From Bacteroidaceae bacterium (lineage in GTDB: Bacteria > Bacteroidota > Bacteroidia > Bacteroidales > Bacteroidaceae): a stretch of DNA of 6,367 nucleotides. The notes beneath the pieces were generated by a model that was not told where the DNA came from, did not search any database, and worked only from the letters and a program-made list of their open reading frames with translations. The first letter of the stretch is position 1. Every line of letters starts with the position of its first letter. A program made the translations under genes and the position numbers. This document shows positions 6,024 to 6,367 of this stretch, piece after piece. The stretch covers positions 1-6,367 of the forward strand of contig JAGBYN010000055.1 of the NCBI GenBank assembly GCA_017628775.1. The letters are read 5' to 3'.

Positions 6024-6043
6024 AATTTTATATTCCCCAATAA

Positions 6044-6105
6044 AATTTCGCAAGATTGATTAACCTATACGCCATAAACGATTTTTACTTCAATCTTCCG
6101 AAATT
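6044..6105. repeat. 16-bp inverted repeat with one mismatch
   Basis: AATTTCGCAAGATTGA (6044-6059) and TCAATCTTCCGAAATT (6090-6105) are complementary at 15 of 16 positions (C6051 faces C6098), around a 30-base loop. The repeat ends 13 bp before the candidate IS end. Its length makes chance unlikely. It could be a dyad binding site, an RNA stem or the ends of a small element. Confidence 0.5.
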
Positions 6106-6118
6106 ATTTCAATATATT

Positions 6119-6131
6119 ACTGTCCGCTAAA
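6119..6131. repeat. Candidate terminal inverted repeat of the insertion sequence
   Basis: ACTGTCCGCTAAA lies about 70 bp beyond the transposase stop. On the transposase strand it reads TTTAGCGGACAGT, a form I associate with ends of Bacteroidetes IS elements. The opposite end is outside the window, so neither the repeat nor a target duplication can be confirmed. Confidence 0.3.
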
Positions 6132-6143
6132 CACAACAATTCT

Positions 6144-6182
6144 CTCCCAACCCTCTAAAAAAGAGTAGTTGGGAGTTTTTTT
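6144..6182 (+). terminator. Strong intrinsic terminator, plus-strand orientation
   Basis: CTCCCAAC (6144-6151) pairs with GTTGGGAG (6168-6175). An inner stem CTCT/AGAG (6153-6156 with 6162-6165) closes an A5 loop, leaving a small internal bulge. Seven T follow (6176-6182). This is a textbook rho-independent terminator for transcripts running rightward. It points toward the minus-strand transposase gene; the minus-strand copy lacks a T-run. Confidence 0.85.
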
Positions 6183-6201
6183 ATCTATGACAAGCCCTCC
6201 T

Positions 6202-6367
6202 CTATAAATTTAGTTCTTCATTTGGTGGTGGTTCTGCAACCTCCATAAGCATCTGTCTAAGATCTTCTTCTGGTTTATTGAAGAATGTGTATATATTGAG
6301 ATAATACATCAAGGATATCCTAAGCATTGTGGCTAACCCAGAAAAACTCCAGCGTCGTTCAAGGCTA
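6202..6367 (-). CDS. Transposase C-terminus (probable IS4-family DDE), partial
   Basis: Reading the minus strand from 6366, the frame is open to TAG at 6204-6202 and gives 54 residues. They include RRWSFSGLATMLRISLMYY (4-22) and LNIYTFFNKPEEDLRQML (23-40), with an acidic, proline-rich tail ending EELNL. A Trp-containing helix followed by a hydrophobic MYYLNIYTFF-type helix and a KPE turn is typical of the C-terminal end of IS4-type transposases in Bacteroidetes. The catalytic DDE residues would lie to the right, outside the window, so activity cannot be judged. Opposite orientation to every other gene here. Confidence 0.55.
   Translation of the reverse strand, partial: SLERRWSFSGLATMLRISLMYYLNIYTFFNKPEEDLRQMLMEVAEPPPNEELNL

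Larger units (their letters stand above)
5896..6201. other. Non-coding structured spacer between the 51-aa gene and the transposase
   Basis: These 306 bases contain no plausible gene. They hold four separate inverted repeats (5923-5942, 5967-6023, 6044-6105 and 6144-6175) and a candidate IS end (6119-6131). Such density of structure in a spacer is unusual and could reflect a non-coding RNA, stacked terminators or insertion-sequence debris. Confidence 0.6.
6119..6367 (-). mobile_element. Partial insertion sequence (probable IS4-type), 3' end only
   Basis: The element comprises the end of a transposase gene on the minus strand, a hairpin terminator and a candidate end sequence at 6119-6131. 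It continues beyond the right edge of the window. The left boundary is tentative because it rests on the unconfirmed end repeat. Confidence 0.45.

Noticed and set aside
5840..6025. 61-codon plus-strand frame running out of the 51-aa gene
   Set aside because: It overlaps the better-supported 51-aa gene in another frame and runs through two inverted repeats; composition is not protein-like.

Overview
The window looks like chromosomal accessory DNA from a Bacteroidales bacterium, most likely Prevotella/Segatella or Bacteroides-like. Four things suggest this: start codons preceded by A/T-rich leaders rather than Shine-Dalgarno sequences; a Bacteroidetes-type -7 promoter box (TAnnTTTG) before the largest gene; a NUDIX plus winged-helix regulator of a type common in that phylum; and AACCT-rich leaders with GCGTGAAAAT-type intergenic repeats that I associate with Prevotella. 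Genus level is inference.

Layout. (1) 1-90 is the tail of an unknown gene that overlaps, as ATGA, a 231-aa NUDIX hydrolase/NrtR-like regulator (87-782). (2) 783-1133 has no clear gene but holds two unrelated tandem repeat families: four units of about 21.7 bp, and a 29-bp unit containing small hairpins. (3) 1134-1931 is an ADP-ribosylglycohydrolase with its metal-ligand motifs intact, followed by a perfect 10-bp-stem hairpin. (4) 2064-2765 is a two-TM membrane-anchored protein with a possible YbjN-like domain. 2922-3215 is a tiny, very AT-rich (about 27% GC) two-TM protein. (5) A hairpin and a promoter-like motif precede a 718-aa uncharacterised multidomain cytoplasmic protein (3467-5623). 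Interlocking inverted repeats follow it. (6) 5740-5895 is a short, strongly basic 51-aa protein. (7) 5896-6201 is a non-coding, highly structured stretch with four inverted repeats. (8) 6202-6367 (minus strand) is the C-terminal end of a probable IS4-type transposase, with a candidate element end near 6119-6131.

No biochemical pathway obviously joins these genes. All genes from 1134 to 5895 point the same way. They are separated by 100-350-bp spacers rich in repeats and hairpins, and at least one differs sharply in base composition. A DraG-type ADP-ribosylglycohydrolase, small membrane proteins, a protein with a possible NTF2-like C-terminus and a flanking IS recall Bacteroidetes polyimmunity or acquired-interbacterial-defence gene islands. 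That reading is a hypothesis from layout and composition, not something the sequence proves. The NUDIX regulator and the ADP-ribosylglycohydrolase could alternatively both belong to NAD/ADP-ribose metabolism.
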